A stretch of 64,000 nucleotides of DNA from NCBI GenBank assembly GCA_014607495.2, contig CP053171.1:930001-994000 (forward strand), given 5' to 3'. The notes below the pieces were generated by a model that was not told the origin of the DNA, made no database searches, and was given only the letters and a program-made list of their open reading frames with translations. The DNA is from Carposina sasakii (lineage: Eukaryota; Arthropoda; Insecta; Lepidoptera; Carposinidae). Positions 9,896-20,942 of the stretch are shown piece after piece. The position numbers and the translations under genes are program-made. Position 1 is the first letter of the stretch; each line of letters starts with the position of its first letter.

Positions 9896-10212
9896 GTATG
9901 TCCTTTCATGTTTTCAAATGTATTATTAATAACACGACTTAAATTATTGGTGATTCTATTTAAATATTTCGATTCGGAATCGCAAAAATATAACGTTTAT
10001 CCAAATGCTGTAGAAATTAGTATATTGATTGATATTATATTTAATTAGTTACTTATTAATATCTGGCATAATTATTGTAACCTGACCGGATTCAAGTATT
10101 TTAATATTTGCAATAATTTGCATACGAATGATACATGACACGGACTTGTGTTCAGAATAATAATAATACATAGAAGACTAGCAAAGTAACCATGAATTCC
10201 TAAAGAAAGTCT
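9896..10212. other. Intergenic, no feature recognised
   Basis: AT-rich sequence with no supported gene. Confidence 0.4.
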
Positions 10213-10280
10213 GTTTCCATTGTGGGAGCGAGATGTCGCTCTACAAGCTTGTAGCGGCGTCTCGCTTCCACTCTGGAAAC
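10213..10280. repeat. Imperfect 68 bp hairpin
   Basis: GTTTCCA...TGGGAGCGAGA pairs with TCTCGCTTCCA...TGGAAAC around the perfect palindrome CTACAAGCTTGTAG. It could be a small fold-back element or a hairpin transcript. A weakly similar arm is seen near 48610. Confidence 0.6.
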
Positions 10281-10495
10281 GTATTATAAAAGATTGTGCT
10301 AGTAATAACTTGGTAGAAATTCTCCCTTTAGGGAAACTAAATTTGTTTCACGCCATGGCTGCCTTTATTTAGACTTCAAGTCTAATAAATACTGCCGTAC
10401 GCTTATTAAGTAGATACTGTATAGAACTATATGTCAACATTTTTATAAGAGACAATTATAGTTTAGCTTTACATATTGAACGCGCTTTGGTATTA

Positions 10496-10746
10496 TATCA
10501 TCATCATCAGCCTATTGTAGTTCACTGCTGGACGTAGGCCTCCCCCAGGGCACGTCACAAGACTGCCATAGGCCCATAGTCACCACGCTGGGCAGGCGGG
10601 TTGGTGACCGCAGTTTGTATTTTGGACTATGTTGTCAGCACGGGAGGCGCTGCTGCCCACCTCCCGGAAACCCTTAATCGCCTCGTACGATACCCACGGG
10701 CAGACATGGGGTGGTACGAATTCTACTCTGCCGGCACCACGCGGCC
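10496..10746 (+). repeat. Repeat family B, near-full copy
   Basis: (ATC)n followed by CCTATTGTAGTTCACTGCTG, AGGCCTCCCCCAGGGCAC and the ending TCTACTCTGCCGGCACCACG. It is close to the 1039-1312 copy but lacks about 20 bp after ACTGCCATA. Confidence 0.8.
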
Positions 10747-11023
10747 TGTTATTATATAGTTAGCTTTATTTATTGTTACCAGTATAAGTAAATAGCATTT
10801 AGATTATTGAACAATAATACATACCATATTGCAAGTGAGACGATTAATTATTATAATGTAACCAATGATAGTTTTTTTAGTGTCACAAATTTAAAAAAAC
10901 TTAAGCTCTTCGTATGTACTTCCTTATTTTATAAGCTGTTTAATAATTTATGAATTATCAACTTGGTGATGTATTACAGCTTCTTCAAATACTGCAAATA
11001 TAAGTTTTCTTTACATTTCAGGA

Positions 11024-11218
11024 TGTTTTTTTGTGCCCACCTTTAACGAAGGGTAGTATTCTATACATGAAATAAAGTTTTATGCCAAAAAAAATATTAT
11101 TTATGTTAATAGGACAATCACCTATGTTATTTATAACAAGTATAAACTCCCAGGATTTGGAGAAAAATGTTATGTGAGGAGATTCCGTAGTTTTCGGGAA
11201 CGTTGACGACCAAAAATA
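11024..11218 (+). mobile_element. M1 MITE, internally deleted copy
   Basis: GGATGTTTTTTTGTGCCCAC at the left and GGAGATTCCGTAGTTTTCGG then GACGACCAAAAATA at the right. About half the interior is lost. Confidence 0.7.
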
Positions 11219-11224
11219 GTATAA

Positions 11225-11390
11225 ATATTATATTTGTAATATTTCCGCGTGTTTTAGCCGGGCAGGTTGTTGTAAATAGCCTTCCTTTTTATTAACACTG
11301 AATTTTTCAAATCAGACCAGTAGTTCCTTTAGCGCGTTCAAACAAACAAACAAACAAACAAACAAACTCAGCTTTATAATATTAGTGTAT
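11225..11390 (+). repeat. SINE-like tail with (CAAA)6
   Basis: CCGGGCAGGTTGTTGTAAAT, TCAGACCAGTAGTTCC, then (CAAA)n at 11341-11366 followed by CTCAGCTTTATAATATTAGT. This ending is the same as that of family K, so it is probably a K relative with an expanded tetranucleotide. Confidence 0.55.
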
Positions 11391-11469
11391 TATTATTTCT
11401 TGTGCAGATAATCAAATATTATATGTTACGTCAAGTTATTTACTCATAAAATTATATGTAAATAATTTA

Positions 11470-11881
11470 CTAAGGGGCCATCTTACACATATATTACGTC
11501 ACAGGTTAAGGGGGAGGGAGGGGGTCGTCAAACTGTGACATTGTGTGGGTCCTAAATTTCGTGACGGTCACATTTTCATTCAATAATCTCTAAATATGAA
11601 TTTGCAAAAAAAGCTAAATGTGACGTCACACTAGGGAGGGGGTGACCACAAATGTGACCATCGGTGACAAGGAGGGGGGGAGGGGCAAAAAATCATTATA
11701 TAAAATATATTAAATAGGTCCTGGGTTACCTACAAATGTGACCAGTCTGTGACAAGGAGTACCCACGACACAAGACCTTAGGGATCTTAGTGTGGGGGCA
11801 ATGTGTTGTGAAATGTGTGAAAAAAAAAAAAAAAAAAAAATCAAGAAATTCGTGTGACGTAATTTATGGATGACCCCCTAG
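11470..11881. mobile_element. TIR element with GGGGxCATC..TTACGTCAC ends
   Basis: The left end AAGGGGCCATC...ATTACGTCAC and right end GTGACGTAATTTATGGATGA then CCCCCTA are inverted repeats, probably with a TA target site. Inside are G-rich blocks and a repeated ACAAATGTGACCA..GTGACAAGGAG unit (11648 and 11731), plus a 21-base A run at 11820-11840. No transposase frame is present, so it is non-autonomous. Confidence 0.7.
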
Positions 11882-12249
11882 CGCCTTTAATATCGTAAAG
11901 AATGATAATATTATATTAATTGTGATTTAATGTTGTACTTTCTACATTGAACGTTTTAAGAGTACTTTTATTCAAGGACGTAATTATTTTCCTTTTTCAT
12001 TATATTCCATATCCAAGCACATTAATAGGAAATTTAATTTACCATTTATATAACGATAAGTGGCCATATGATTCACCAAATATTTTAAAATTGTTTTTAT
12101 GTATATAAATTGTATTATATAATATTAGAGTTAAATAAGACGTTGTTTGAGAAGACATATTTTAATATGCTCATGTTATGTGACGATTTATTAGCAATAA
12201 ATAGTGATTTTTTTCCATTTTGTTGTATTATTTGAATCGCATCTTTATA

Positions 12250-12365
12250 TTAGCCTATTGCAGTCCACTTCTGGACGTAGGTATCCCCCAGGGCACGCTA
12301 CAAGGTTACTGCCATAGGGGGGCTTTTGCCCAGTCACTACGCTGGGCAGGCAGGTAGGTACCTAT
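12250..12365 (+). repeat. Repeat family B, left-end fragment
   Basis: AGCCTATTGCAGTCCACTTC, TGGACGTAGGTATCCCCCAG, then CTACGCTGGGCAGGCAGG. It stops there; the last 40 bp resemble 14308-14345. Confidence 0.65.
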
Positions 12366-12428
12366 TATTTATGTGACATTTATTATAACAATATACTGAA
12401 TTCAATAGTCGCATAATAATACACCTAT

Positions 12429-13440
12429 AATAATAGGCCCTTCTGTGACACTCACCTTCGGTTCGCAGACGACATCGTGGTCATGGCAGAATCGCTGAAG
12501 GATCTAAGCACAATGCTCGATGGCCTCAATCGAGTCCCAACAGGTGGGCCTGAAGATGAACATGGACAAGACGAAGATCATGTCGAACGTCCATGTGCCG
12601 CCCACTCCTGTACTGGTTGGGAGAATACCCTCGATGCTTGAAGTTATCCACATAACATATCCCCATTGACGAGTATGTTTACCTGGGACAGACGGTCAAA
12701 CTAGGTAAGTCCAACTTTGAGAATCCTGTGCCCGCTGCTGGAGGTAACTCGGCGAATCCAACTCGGCTGGGCAGCGTTCGGGAAACTACGAAGCTTATTT
12801 GCCAAATTGTCCAAGATACCCCAGTCCTTAAAGACGAAGATCAACGTGAACAATCCTCAACAATCAACCAGTGACAATATACGAAAAGAAGTACTCACAC
12901 AATTAAACGAAACAAGCTGTAACAATTCCGATACACAAACTGATGACTTTACCAACCTACGGTGCCGAGACGTGGTCTAATGATCTAACGAATGTATTAT
13001 GTGCCTCATAAAAAAGCTCAGGATCGCACAGCACCTCTAGCGATGGAGAGAGCTATGCTTGGGATCTCTCTGCGTGATCGAATCAGAAATGAGGAGATCC
13101 GCAGACGTACAAAGATCACCGACATAGCTGAACGGTCCAGAAAAATTATCACATATTAAAGCTGAAGTGGCAATGGGCAGGGCACATAGCTCGAAGAACT
13201 GATGGCCGATGGAGTCGGAAAGTTCTAGAGTGGATACCACGTATCGGCAAGCGCAGCGTGGGAAGGCCACCCACGAGGTGGACGGTTTTAAATTAATTAT
13301 GACCTGGTAACAAACATCCAATTTCTTTGCTTGGTTGCGGGCTCATCCGTCGGTTGGATGCAGGCTGCTTCCGACCGGTCGGAATGGAGGTTGTTGGGGG
13401 AGGCCTATGTCCAACAGTGGACTTCTCAGGGCATTTTTTA
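12429..13440 (+). mobile_element. RTE-type non-LTR retrotransposon remnant (reverse transcriptase and 3' end)
   Basis: Translated pieces in shifting frames match the end of RTE ORF2: an FADD-like block destroyed by frameshift, then QVGLKMNMDKTKIMSNVHV, RRIQLGWAAFGKLR, YGAETWS, and further on GRWSRKVLEWIPRIGKRS. Conserved end sequence GGAGGCCTATGTCCAACAGT then GGACTTCTC and a GATGATGAATA tail closes it. Several stops and frameshifts and two foreign insertions (about 12845-12945 and 13290-13340) make it a pseudogene. Confidence 0.85.
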
Positions 13441-14089
13441 ATGTAAATGATGATGAATAATAGGCCCAGTCTGGTTTAGGTAACCTTTATACATATAGGG
13501 TGGCCGAGAAGTTGACTAAGAAATAAAGGTCCAAACGAACTAACGGAGAACAAAAAATTTGAAAGCCTCATGGTGATGAATATCCAACAAACTAAACAAA
13601 TATATCACAAATATAATGTGCTTAATAGAAGCAATTTTTCCCCCTTTTCCCGAAATCCGCTTTTTTTCACCTAATTTTGGAATTATTTTTAGGACTTTGA
13701 CACAATTTCGAATAATAATTTTTGACGAAATACAGAAAACACCACCCAAGATCTTGTATCCAACACTAACACTACCCAAACACGAAGGCGGCAGAGCACT
13801 GTTAATTTTACACAACAAACAAATCACAACACTGTAAATATTTTTCACAAACAGAACGATCCACTCTCAATAATTATTACAGACAGAACTACAGCTAAAC
13901 CTTAAATTACGACAAACAGGCAAACGAGCAATAACCACATAAGAAACTGTGAATAGTTTAGACAATGCGGAACTAGTTTAGAATCCCAAATTGAGTTGTA
14001 AGTACGAGGTGAATTTCCTGATAACTGCTCCAGGTAAAAACTATAAATTCATAAAATTGTTCAAGGTATAAAAAAAAAAAAAATGGGGA
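13441..14089. other. Intergenic, no feature recognised
   Basis: Short reading frames on both strands overlap each other and have no recognisable domain. Confidence 0.4.
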
Positions 14090-14290
14090 CCCTATGGCTT
14101 CTAACTCACCAAATGTTGCCCCCTTTGTCGCTGCGTGTGTGCGGCCGTTTTTGGGACCAAAAACTCACCGCCTCCCAGAACATTGGCCAATAAAATGAGC
14201 CCAAATAAGACCGGTGGGTTTTATTTTCTGTTACAGATTTTGAAAGTAAAATAGGTCATTTTACGGCCCAACAAAACTCTGTATGAATAC
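14090..14290 (+). repeat. Dispersed repeat shared with 23955-24035
   Basis: CTCACCAAATGTTGCCCCCT, TTGTCGCTGCGTGTGTGCGG and CCGTTT match 23969-24011 (CTCACCAAATGTTGCCCACT, CGTGCGTGCGGCCGTTT). An A13 run precedes it, which suggests the boundary of a retroposed copy. Confidence 0.5.
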
Positions 14291-14774
14291 TTTAGAAGAG
14301 ATATTATTGCCCAGTTATTGGGCAGGCAGGTAGGGTACCTATTATTTTTTTAAATAAAGAAGTGACTTCCGGAAACGACATAATATCTATTTAAATATTA
14401 AGATTTAGTAGTATGTATAGCAAATGTATGATATTGAATAAATTTTATTATATATTATAAATATTTACAGTGTATTTTATTGTGTTTACGACATATATCC
14501 TTTAAAATGTTTATGTAATATTTTTTCTCAGTGTATGTACAAAATTTAAACACAGTCAAAGATAACCTGCAGCTGTTCTAAAAATAAATATTATAATGAC
14601 TAAACTAATACAGTGTTGGAGCCTTCACCCAAAAAGATTAGAAGCAAATATTTTGTACATTAGAGAGATTTAGTTATAAGGAAGTTAAGTGTACCTAAAT
14701 GGGAAGTATGTATGTATAAAAAATTAGATTAATTCAACCCATTTTTTATAAAATCGTCAATAAAAAAACTGCAT

Positions 14775-15010
14775 TGACAACCGTGCTGATGCCGAGCTTC
14801 ACTATAGATACATCGGCTGCATGTCTTTCCGTGCATGTCGTTAGAGTCAACTAAGGACCCCAGGGGCTTTCTCTCGGGCGATGAACTAGCACGTTACTGA
14901 TCTTTTACGTCAGTCCCACTGTACTAAACGTGTTTAAAGGATCTCCTTCGTTTTCGTACAATTCTGGCTATCCCATGTTAGAAAGACAGCCGTATGTAGG
15001 TATATGGGTA
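14775..15010 (+). repeat. Repeat family A, near-full copy
   Basis: CATCGGCTGCATGTCTTTCC, GAGTCAACTAAGGACCCCAG, GCGATGAACTAGCACGTTAC, GTACTAAACGTG and ATCTCCTTC, ending with AGCCGTATGTAG. It gives the most complete left end in the window, along with 48075. Confidence 0.7.
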
Positions 15011-15180
15011 GATATCTATGTAGAAATGCAACTTTCACAAACTATAACATGTAACGGTAAGTCGTTTATCAAAAACTGCAGTTTTTAAAATTCAATTCCT
15101 TGTCACCAAAAATTTGTATTACTCGTATCAATATAATTATTGACCCTATGGAGCTATACTCTACGCCAACCCTCCTGGAG

Positions 15181-15215
15181 CTATACTATACGCCAAGCGT
15201 TGGCGTATAGTATAG
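15181..15215. repeat. Perfect 35 bp palindrome
   Basis: CTATACTATACGCCAA and TTGGCGTATAGTATAG are exact reverse complements around GCG. A related half-site (GCTATACTCTACGCCAA) lies 30 bp upstream and another (GCGTATAGTATAGTC) at 15484. Confidence 0.8.
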
Positions 15216-15261
15216 TCCTTTTTATAATAATGGATGATTCCTGGCACACGTCTTATCTAAG

Positions 15262-15425
15262 TAGAGATTAGTTATTTAATATTTAGTCATAGACCTTATA
15301 AACGATTTATAGGTTTATTTATTATATGTAAACCTATAAACTAATTAATTAGTTATGTAGATAATGCGGAAATATACAAGATATATAGTATATGGAAATG
15401 ATATAGTAGGCTATGCATTTCAGGT
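15262..15425 (+). repeat. Local duplication, copy 1
   Basis: ATTAGTTATTTAATATTTAG, GATTTATAGGTTTATTTATT, TAAACCTATAAACTAATTAA and GATAATGCGGAAATATACAA all recur in the same order at 15731-15995. The interior carries its own inverted repeat (TATAGGTTTA / TAAACCTATA). Confidence 0.75.
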
Positions 15426-15730
15426 CAATATCTTTCATGTTACCCACCTACAAGAAAGTTATTGTTGTAATTACATCAATTACGCGTATAGTATAGTCAA
15501 TTAAGCGAAATTTATAATAATGGATTTTTTATTATGATTCACAATGATAATTATTATTTTCAGTAGTCATTAATCTATTTAGATATATACCTACAAACAA
15601 ACAAGTACCTTTTATTTGATGAAATTCCATAAATAGATAAAAAAGAAATACCTATAGCTTTTTTATCTAACACATTATTGTTATCGTTTAGTTAAGAATT
15701 AAATAGACCTCTAAACATTAACTATAACAG

Positions 15731-15995
15731 ATTAGTTATTTAATATTTAGTATTTATCCCTATTTTTTTATTAGTTGTCATTTTACTTTACATAATTAAA
15801 AACAGTATAGAGAGAAAACTGAGACTATAACAGATAGTATGGAGAAACTATAAATCGATTTATAGGTTTATTTATCGAAGTAAACACTTAAACTTGTAAA
15901 CCTATAAACTAATTAATTAGTTATTTATGTAGATAATGCGGAAATATACAAGATATATAGTATATTGAAATGATATAGTAGGCTATGTATCTTCA
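15731..15995 (+). repeat. Local duplication, copy 2
   Basis: Second copy of 15262-15425, longer by about 100 bp in the middle. It ends with the same GATATAGTAGGCTATG. Confidence 0.75.
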
Positions 15996-16039
15996 TACTT
16001 CACATTCTGTTTAGTTTTTACTAGTTTTAATACTTTTTA

Positions 16040-16165
16040 GTCGCTTGTTGGGTCCCCCGGGATTTTCTATACTTTGATTGCATTTTTCTGGTCGCCTCTG
16101 TTGATCCTGGCTTACAGGAGTTGCAGAGGCGGGATTGAGTGGTGAGCCAATCCCGGTAATTAGTC
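16040..16165 (+). repeat. Paired repeat, copy 1
   Basis: GGTCCCCCGGGATTTTCTAT, CTGGTCGCCTCTGTTGATCC, GGAGTTGCAGAGGCGGGATT and CCAATCCCGGTAA. The second copy is at 16722-16866. GAGGCGGGAxTGAGTGG is GC-rich and tRNA-like but has no clear A/B boxes. Confidence 0.7.
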
Positions 16166-16721
16166 TCTTTACGTATAAGTATAAGATAATATAGGTATCT
16201 CATACGATACGACAAATAGGTTAAAAGTACGGCTGGGCGTCTCGCTTGAAGTTTATGTGGATCACACAACTGAGGCAGGCAGTTACCTATTATAATATCA
16301 ACTTCAACTCTTTAAAAATAAATGGCTCCGTCGATACTAGGTATAATATCACTCACCTTCGCCATTCGGTGCTGGATACAGCTGCTTCTAGGACCCTGAA
16401 GTCGATAATGGTTTATATTCAATCACGTTACATTTAATCAATTATTTAAAGGTCTGGAATGCACGGCAGACGAGAAGGTCGCAATCACTACTCGCAGTAA
16501 TGTGTCATTACTAATGAATGACACAAACGAAATGTACGGTGGTCGACTGACAAGACGTAGCCTAACAACAAGAGTGCGGGTAGTACTCGTATTATAAAAT
16601 TATTGAACTGCCAGTACGCAAGTACCCACATTATTCATCTGAAAATATATAAGGTGAGCGTACATTAGGGAAACGGTAGACATTATCGAACAGTACGTAG
16701 ATATAAGTTTCTATTAGTTTT
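16166..16721. other. Intergenic, no feature recognised
   Basis: A 63-codon frame at 16246-16437 shows no domain, and nothing else stands out. Confidence 0.4.
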
Positions 16722-16866
16722 AATGCCTTATAGGTCGCTAGTTAGGTCCCCTGGGATTTTCCATGCTTTGTTATGCATTGTTCTGGTCGCCTCTGTCGAT
16801 CCTGGCTGACCTGGCTCACAGGAGTTGCAGAGGCGGGAATGAGTGGTGGGCCGATCCCGGTAGGTT
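16722..16866 (+). repeat. Paired repeat, copy 2
   Basis: GGTCCCCTGGGATTTTCCAT, CTGGTCGCCTCTGTCGATCC and GGAGTTGCAGAGGCGGGAAT match 16040-16165, with a small CCTGGCTGACCTGGCT duplication. The stretch 16867-17510 has nothing recognisable. Confidence 0.7.
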
Positions 16867-17513
16867 AGGTATGTAAGTGTGTGTATTTCTTTGACATGCT
16901 CTAGCTATAATAAGAAGCTATAATAAATGAAACTAAGCTCAAATGAGCTTATATTCCATAATCGAATATCGTTATATTCGTAAAATGTGAGAGTGAACGG
17001 AGTAGGTACATACATCAAAATTATGACGTAGATTGCTTTTTTTACCAGAATTATCAACATCTCCCTAACATCTTTATATCTTTGGTAAGTAAGCAAATGA
17101 CTTTTAAAATATTCGATCCAGTTTCCGGCAGGTAGGCGCTCATTATGATGTGACATTAGTCACGTATCTTCAAACAACTAATAAACACTGGATTATTTCG
17201 GCTTGATCATTAGTTACAATTATTACAATGATAAAGAGGTATTTTAATAATAACTTTGTGATATGAGACTCATGAACGTATAAAGTATACGGACAGAGTG
17301 TTGTCAATATACACAGAGTGAAGCATTCATAGTAAGCTCGGCGCCTACTAGAAAATTGACAGCATTACGTCCGTTGTTCTTTATACCTTTATGATGAGAC
17401 TATTAACGGCACTGTTTCCACGAGTCCGTGATACGAACGTAAATAAATAAATGTAATTCTTGATCGAATCGACAGTTAAATCTTCTCCTACCTACATACG
17501 CAGGTAGGTACAT

Positions 17514-17560
17514 ACAAGGTGTAATAAAAGGGGTATGTTGAGCGAAATGCTAATAAATCA
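17514..17560 (+). repeat. M2 MITE end fragment
   Basis: ACAAGGTGTAATAAAAGGGG followed by TATGTTGAGCGAAATGC is an M2 left end. Confidence 0.55.
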
Positions 17561-17579
17561 CTCAGGCTCACAGAAACCT

Positions 17580-17665
17580 CATCATCATCATCATGATATC
17601 AGCCCTGGGAAGTCTACTGCTGGACATAGGCCTCCCCCAACAACCTCCATACCGACCGGTTGGAA
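17580..17665 (-). mobile_element. RTE LINE 3'-end fragment
   Basis: CATCATCATCATGATATCAG, CTGGACATAGGCCTCCCCCA and ACAACCTCCATACCGACCGG form the reverse complement of the RTE 3' end seen at 13370-13440. Confidence 0.7.
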
Positions 17666-18002
17666 GTAAAAAATTGAGACTCGATATCACATGTTCATTT
17701 TTTCTATATATACCTAGTACCTAGTTTATTCTAGGTAGTAGGTATGTAGAATTTTTTCGGATACCACAGAGAAGAGAATTGAGTAGGTACCACGGGAACA
17801 AAAAAAATGGAAATTCAAAAGTTTGTGCGGACGAAGTCAATTGTGTGGCCATAGACAACTCAGAACACAAACTTCGTTCTGTTTTCTTTGTGTATGGCTA
17901 TGAACCCGTTATTTTGTTAGGACGTGTCGTCTTTAGATTAAGGTGTCACCATAGTGCATCTATACTTATTTACAAGATTGAATTGACTTACCTAACTTAT
18001 GA

Positions 18003-18150
18003 TCCAGTATCTCCTAGATGGGACAGAAGGCTTCCACATCTACACTGCGCTGCCATGCCGTTCAGCCTTGCGCATCAATTCGCTCCTGTAACCCCAAGAT
18101 CTTCGCCTCCGCCGCCAGGTCTGCTTAGTGCGGTCACCTCCTACATGAAA
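18003..18150 (-). pseudogene. Possible retroelement coding fragment
   Basis: On the minus strand the segment reads as a GC-rich, basic peptide (QTWRRRRRSWGYRSELMRKA) that ends at a stop and is followed by a second frame. Composition differs sharply from the AT-rich flanks. I recognise no domain and infer a LINE 3' fragment only from context. Confidence 0.3.
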
Positions 18151-18599
18151 TAAAATCAATGGTTCAGTCAGGCTCATGTCTAGAATATATAGGTACGAGT
18201 ACCTACACACCATAATGACAATGGACGCGTCAAACATTATTAGCTCTTCGGGGTTTCCCCAATGCGACAAAAAATGGGTCACAGGTTGACCGAAAAATGG
18301 TGTAGGTACCTACTTAGCTGTAGGAAGTACCTGCAATGCATTTTGTATTTGCGTAGAAGCTATTAAAACTTAAGTGCCTACGTTACGTGCCCTATACAAC
18401 TACCTATAAGAGGTGACAAAATGAGGGAAGGATAAACAAAAATTTTCTAGTTAAGTACCTACATAATTTAGAATTTCCGGAAAATGCTAGATGAAATTTT
18501 TTATACAATGTTCGTACCTAATTTTGAGAAGGAATCTTCCTCATACTAGAATGTAAGTTGGTACTATAACCATATCTAGGCATATAATTTTTCGATTTG

Positions 18600-18815
18600 A
18601 GCCCCCAGCACACCGGATGCGTATAGGTACGTACATGTACCGCTGAGTTGTAATGTGTGGAACTATGAATATATAAGACAGGACACACCGCTTGCGTCAA
18701 CGCTTAACGTGTACCTACGCCATAGAGGAATAAAAGCTCATCGAGACACTTAGTATGACATTAGCACTCTATTAATCTTATTCCTCTATGCCTACGCATA
18801 CGCATCGGGTCTGCC
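18600..18815. mobile_element. Family H fold-back element carrying a nested 70 bp element
   Basis: Left arm AGCACACCGGATGCGTATAG, right arm CTACGCATACGCATCGGGTC then CCGAGCC; the 27880-28016 copy shows the same arms. The right arm here is split by the element at 18721-18790. Confidence 0.7.
18721..18790. mobile_element. 70 bp MITE with 13 bp TIRs and a CCTACGC duplication
   Basis: CATAGAGGAATAA at the left and TTATTCCTCTATG at the right are perfect inverted repeats. CCTACGC occurs immediately on both sides (18714-18720 and 18791-18797). The uninterrupted homologue at 27880 lacks it. Its right part recurs at 41141-41200. Confidence 0.85.
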
Positions 18816-18877
18816 CGAGCCTATTAAGTATTAAGTAGTAACCTATTAAGTAGGTATATACCTAGGTACTTCTCAAC

Positions 18878-18975
18878 TATACCCTCAAAAGTGGTTCAGA
18901 AGTGGCACCATGTGGTTCTTTCGGCCCTTGGTGCTCTGTTCTACCCCGTAAGGGATAAAGGCGTGATTATATAAT
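18878..18975 (-). repeat. M3 repeat fragment
   Basis: CAACTATACCCTCAAAAGTG, GGCACCATGTGGTTCTTTCG and TACCCCGTAAGGGATAAAGG are the inverse of M3. Confidence 0.7.
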
Positions 18976-19306
18976 ATTACCATAATGCGTAAGCGATGTA
19001 CTTCCCTGGCGCGCAGGGTCCGAGCCAGCCCCAACAGTATCCTGAGCATGTTTGCGAACCGTCTAGACTGTCCGTATCTGAGTCACTGTACTATGACTCA
19101 TTTGCAAATAAATTGTAGTGTCTCGAGGTAGCCATTATACTTGACTGTGTAACATAATAATTTAAAATGACAAGTGTATTACTATCAAATTAATAATTTA
19201 TAGCTACTACATACATTTAAATATATTTGTTTATCTAATAATATAATTTGTAACTAACAAAAATGGGTCTTAGTTACCTGAATAAATAAATTAATTAATT
19301 TATTTA

Positions 19307-19335
19307 TATGTATGTATGTATGTATGTATGTATAC
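19307..19335. repeat. (TATG)n microsatellite
   Basis: About six TATG units directly abut the left end of the M1 copy at 19334. Confidence 0.8.
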
Positions 19336-19672
19336 AGGATGTTTTTTCGTTGCCACCATTAACGAAGGGTACGTACTCTATACATCAAATAAAGTAAATT
19401 AATGCCAAAAAAATGCTGGGAAACGATGTAATTTTTTTTGATTTTTTTTTATTGCTTAATCGGGCGAAATTTATAGTGTCCAGTGTATACTATTTTTTTA
19501 ATAGACAGATATTTATTATTTCGTGAAAAGATCTTGCTACAGGCGTCAATGTGCATTTATGCAGAAAAACGCAGTCTATATACTCAACTTTGGACCCTAA
19601 TATTTTGGAAACCAGACACTTCCCAGGCATGCTTCCATGGAGAAAAATGATCGAGATGATTAATCATTTTCA
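19334..19672 (+). mobile_element. M1 MITE, right-truncated
   Basis: TATACAGGATGTTTTTTCGT to TGGAGAAAAATGATCGAGAT. The terminal GTAGTTTTCGG part is missing. It is paired with the inverted copy at 19914-20291. Confidence 0.85.
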
Positions 19673-19913
19673 CAAAAAGTACCAGTTAGTTTTTACCTAT
19701 ACATACGTAAATATTATATCGGTAACATTGGATTCGTTACCGGTAGCTAGATTGTTGTATTTGTGCCTGAAAAGCGGCGGTAAGCTCACCCCTTACCGCG
19801 TGGGGCTTAATAGGCTAACTGATGAAAAGTGGGAGTGAAAATTGCACACTTCTGTCCAACCTCTTTTGGGGATAATGGGCTTGACTATGCTTGTATGTAC
19901 ATATGTAATAGGT

Positions 19914-20291
19914 ATACAGGTGATTTTTGGTCGTCAACGTTCCCGAAAACTACGGAATCTCCTCATCATCACGATCATTTTTCTCCATGGAAGCATACCT
20001 GGAAAGTGTCTGGTTCCCAAGATATTAGGGTCCAAAGTTGAGTAAATAGACTGCGTTTTTCTGCATAAATGCACATACGAGTAGACGCGCGTATCAAGAT
20101 TTTTTCACGAAAAATAATTTATATCTGTCTATGATAAAACTAGCACAAACACTGGACACTATAAATTTCGCCCGATCAAGAAATTTAATTATTTTTTTCA
20201 AAAATTTACATTGTTTCCCAGCATTTTTTTGGCATAAACTTACTTTATTTGATGTATAGAGTACGTATCCTTCGTTAAGGGTGGCCACGAT
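19914..20291 (-). mobile_element. M1 MITE, inverted copy
   Basis: TATACAGGTGATTTTTGGTC at the left and CGTTAAGGGTGGCCACGA at the right. Orientation is opposite to 19334-19672, only about 240 bp away. Confidence 0.85.
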
Positions 20292-20341
20292 ATATATATA
20301 CATGGCTGTCCTCCCAAAAATCTTATTCGTTACGTTTACCA

Positions 20342-20460
20342 TAGCACATGTAGATCAGGGACAAATCGATAGCTAATCGCTGAAAGAGACCGCCCCTAAA
20401 TTCCTTAGATTGCCTCTTACGTCATGTACGAAAAGTGATGCAGCTGATGCGATCTAGTGA
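20342..20460 (-). repeat. Repeat family A, partial inverted copy
   Basis: CCTTAGATTGCCTCTTACGT, CATGTACGAAAAGTGATGCA and GCTGATGCGATCTAGTGAA are the inverse of the family A left part. Confidence 0.5.
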
Positions 20461-20842
20461 ACCCCCGTAGGCCCCAGGTAAGTTAGTCCTTACTTTTATT
20501 TTGATGGATTCCACGAGCACAATGTTCAAGACTATTGCAACGCGCATGCCTCGTGGGCACCGCGTGTTCACCATGAAAGTTACACAAGCGTAAGTATCTC
20601 TAAATATTATACTGCGGTTTAAAAAATATTTGTCCACGGATTTGCTCGTAAACGAAAACGTAATATGGTACAATGGAAAATTTATATTCTAATTCGTCTT
20701 AATTGGTGTGTGCTTAGATACTTTATATTTTCCGTACATTAATGCCTTACTTAAGGCGGTTTGTAAGATTTTACATGTATCAACAATAAGTAGGAAATTT
20801 TCGACGCTAACGCGCAATTGGCAGTTCTACTTTTCATCATTT

Positions 20843-20893
20843 GTAAGTTGGATCCCAGTCACGGGCCTCTGTACCAATGAATTGACCTTTAGA
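20843..20893 (+). repeat. T SINE fragment
   Basis: GTTGGATCCCAGTCACGGGC then CTCTGTACCAATGAATT is the B-box side of family T (compare 22400-22445). Confidence 0.5.
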
Positions 20894-20942
20894 ATATTCG
20901 ATATTTCATATATGGATTTTAATGTTGTAAAATAAATACTTA

